A stretch of DNA of 54,416 bases from Pseudonocardiales bacterium (lineage in GTDB: Bacteria > Actinomycetota > Actinomycetes > Mycobacteriales > Pseudonocardiaceae): NCBI GenBank assembly GCA_003244055.1, contig QHBZ01000195.1, positions 1-54,416 on the forward strand, written 5' to 3'. This document shows positions 52,502 through 54,416 of this stretch, one piece after another (within the stretch, counting starts at the first letter, position 1; every line of letters begins with the position of its first letter). The notes below the pieces were generated by a model. The model was not told the DNA's origin and did no database searches. It was given only the letters and a program-made list of their open reading frames with translations. A program made the position numbers and the translations under genes.

Positions 52502-54067
52502 GTGAAGCGGCCCGCATCTCCATCCGGCGCCGAGCACCCCGGCTCCCCGGGGCGCAGTCGGGCACGCCGCGGGCGACGCTGGGTGCCCGACGACCACCGC
52601 GCTGGTCCGGGCCGGACCGACCCCCCGCAGCGGGCCGCGCCGCCGCCGGCGCGCGGCGACCCGGAGGACGGCAACCCACGGGCCGGTGATCGGCAGCTAC
52701 CGCCACCCCGCAAGATCACCGTCACCCGGGTGGCCGCCTGGCGGAGCAGGACGCTGGTCACCGACGGCGCGCGGCGCTTCCACCAGGCCACTACCGCCGA
52801 CGGCGCTGGCCGGTCCGGGCTGTCGTCGCTGACCTACGCGGCGATGATGGACTACGCGGCCAGCGCGGCGATCGCCGTCGCACTGGCCAACACGCTGTTC
52901 TTCGCCGTCGCAACCGCCCAGAGCCGGGCCAATGTGGCGCTCTACCTGCTGATCACGGTGGCGCCGTTCGCAGTGGTTGCGCCGGTGATCGGCCCGCTGC
53001 TGGACCGGCTGCAGCACGGCAGGCGGGTGGCGATGGCGCTGTCGTTCGCCGGACGCGCCTTCCTGCTGATCGTCATGGCCGCACACGTCCATGACTGGCT
53101 GCTATACCCGGCGGCGCTGGGTTTCCTGGTGTTGGCCAAGTCCTACGGCGTGCTGCAGGCCGCGGTGATCCCCAGAGTGCTCCCGCCAGGAATCACCCTG
53201 GTAAAGACGAACTCGCGGCTCACCATGTTCGGGCTGATCGCTGCCGGGGTGTCCGGCGCCGTCGCCGCCGGGATTTCGGCGCTGACCGGCTCGCCGGGAA
53301 CGCTGCTGTTCACTGCGGTGATCTGTCTGAGCGGAACGGCCCTGTGCCTGCGCATCCCGTCCTGGGTCGAGGTCACCGAGGGCGAAGTCCCAGCCTCGCT
53401 GCGAACCGAGGCCATCGACGCGCTCGGCTCGGTGCGGCGCCGCCAGCCGATGGGCCGTCAGGTGGTGGTAGCACTGTGGGGCAACGGCACCGCGCGGGTG
53501 CTCACCGGGTTCCTCACGCTGTTCGTGGCGTTCGCGGTCAAGGCCCAGACGGAGGGTTCACCAGGACGGCAGTTGATGCTCCTCGGCATCGTCGGCGCGG
53601 CGGCCGGGGCAGGCAGCTTCCTGGGCAACGCGGTCGGCGCTCGGACGCGTTTCGGTAAGCCCGATCAGGTTATCGTCGGCTGTGTGGTCGCCGGCCTGAC
53701 CATGGCGGTGCTCACCGCGCTGGTGTCGGGCATCGTCATCGCGGCGGTCACCGCTGCGGTGGCGGCAACGGGCAGCGCGGTGGCCAAGGTCTGCCTGGAC
53801 GCGGTGATCCAGCGCGGCGTGCCGGAGGTGTCCCGTGCCTCGGCGTTCGGCCGGTCGGAATCCGTGTTGCAGATGGCCTGGGTCATGGGCGGCGCACTGG
53901 GCGTGCTGCTGCCGCCCACCTACTGGATCGGCTTCGCGTCGGTTTCGGCGCTGCTGAGCCTGGGACTGGCGCAAACGTTGTTGACCCGGCGGGGAGGATC
54001 GCTGTTTCCCGGATCGCGCCGCTACGGTGCCGCACCGGGGCTGCCGGGTTTCCGTTCGCCCCGGTAG
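52502..54067 (+). CDS. Major facilitator superfamily transporter with long N-terminal extension
   Basis: GTG 52502 follows GGGAGG and gives 521 residues. The first about 105 residues are Pro/Arg/Gly-rich and probably disordered in the cytoplasm. The rest has about 12 membrane helices, with ANTLFFAVATAQSRANVALYLLITVAPFAVVAPVIGPLLDRLQHGRRVAMALSF resembling the MFS loop 2-3 signature. The position next to csp matches the mycobacterial MFS gene Rv0876c. Substrate is unknown. Its stop is 4 nt from the convergent csp stop. Confidence 0.87.
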   Translation: MKRPASPSGAEHPGSPGRSRARRGRRWVPDDHRAGPGRTDPPQRAAPPPARGDPEDGNPRAGDRQLPPPRKITVTRVAAWRSRTLVTDGARRFHQATTADGAGRSGLSSLTYAAMMDYAASAAIAVALANTLFFAVATAQSRANVALYLLITVAPFAVVAPVIGPLLDRLQHGRRVAMALSFAGRAFLLIVMAAHVHDWLLYPAALGFLVLAKSYGVLQAAVIPRVLPPGITLVKTNSRLTMFGLIAAGVSGAVAAGISALTGSPGTLLFTAVICLSGTALCLRIPSWVEVTEGEVPASLRTEAIDALGSVRRRQPMGRQVVVALWGNGTARVLTGFLTLFVAFAVKAQTEGSPGRQLMLLGIVGAAAGAGSFLGNAVGARTRFGKPDQVIVGCVVAGLTMAVLTALVSGIVIAAVTAAVAATGSAVAKVCLDAVIQRGVPEVSRASAFGRSESVLQMAWVMGGALGVLLPPTYWIGFASVSALLSLGLAQTLLTRRGGSLFPGSRRYGAAPGLPGFRSPR

Positions 54068-54071
54068 GGCT

Positions 54072-54416
54072 CTATGGATCCAGCTCCTGGGCGACGGCCC
54101 GGACCATCTCGCCGATCCGCTTGGTCGTGCGGCGGTCGGGGTACCGGCCGCGGCGCAGGTCGGGTTGGACGGCCGACTCCAGCAACCTGATCATGTCGTC
54201 GATCACGCCGTGCAATTCCTCAGCCGGCCGTCGCCGGGCCTCGGCGACCGACGGCGGCGGCTCCAGCAAGCGCACCGACAATGCCTGCGGGCCGCGTCTC
54301 CCGTCAGCCACTCCGAACTCGACGCGCTGGCCGGTTTTGAGATCGGTGATCCCGGTCGGCAGTGCGGTGGCCCGTACATATACGTCGGCACCCCCGTCCT
54401 GGGTGACAAAACCGAA
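54072..54416 (-). CDS. Cold-shock domain protein with C-terminal extension, 5' end beyond the window
   Basis: Reading in from the right edge, the frame starts [20 protein letters not shown], the RNP-type segment of a cold-shock domain, then [31 protein letters not shown] and a helical tail ([48 protein letters not shown]). The tail is the one found in mycobacterial CspB (Rv0871). About 15-20 N-terminal residues (start, KWYD segment) are missing because the window ends. It binds single-stranded nucleic acids. Confidence 0.92.
   Translation of the reverse strand, partial: FGFVTQDGGADVYVRATALPTGITDLKTGQRVEFGVADGRRGPQALSVRLLEPPPSVAEARRRPAEELHGVIDDMIRLLESAVQPDLRRGRYPDRRTTKRIGEMVRAVAQELDP

Overview
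This window is high-GC actinobacterial chromosome, most likely from the order Pseudonocardiales (inference). It carries sepH, a mycothiol-type formaldehyde dehydrogenase, DUF2530, DUF2537 and DUF3027 genes, a cold-shock protein with a long C-terminal tail and a SigF/anti-SigF module. The right half follows the order I recall for the Mycobacterium tuberculosis Rv0871-Rv0889 region: citA, serC, sepH, DUF2537, SpoU/TrmH methylase, MarR, DUF2530, DUF3027, MFS, csp. No rRNA, tRNA or CRISPR array was seen.

Positions 1-10,530 form a minus-strand phosphate locus: phoU, a small YegP-like gene, pstC, pstA, then a degraded substrate-binding-protein gene, a membrane-anchored PstS, an 838-residue anchored PstS-like surface protein, a third PstS-like exported protein and a partial secreted protein that leaves the window. 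Two promoters carry 11-nt PHO-box-like repeats. The locus shows traces of a tandem duplication followed by deletions, and no pstB is present.

Positions 10,600-21,860 are accessory in character: a CsbD-like stress protein, a Gly/Pro/Ser-rich anchored protein, DUF2267, a CrtI-like oxidoreductase, the rsbV-rsbW-sigF-type operon, small membrane proteins, a secreted protein behind a perfect 15-bp palindrome, a compact cluster of tiny membrane proteins around a DUF1059 protein, and a truncated IS630-type transposase.

Positions 21,860-30,621 carry metabolic genes: a HAD hydrolase, ferredoxin-NADP reductase, a PHP protein, DoxX, S-(hydroxymethyl)mycothiol dehydrogenase with a coupled MBL hydrolase, and a codirectional pdxH-gltA-mtnA group. 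Positions 30,900-54,416 hold the conserved block: a second citrate synthase, a RibD-like reductase plus flavin reductase, purC, serC, sepH, a heterodimeric ABC exporter, DUF2537-methylase, a glutamate-cysteine ligase family gene, MarR/DUF2530, a DrrAB-like exporter, a sacsin-type ATPase coupled to DUF3027, a glutaminyl cyclase lipoprotein, an MFS protein and the csp gene. Intergenic regions here hold short-period tandem repeats and a dispersed palindromic repeat family.
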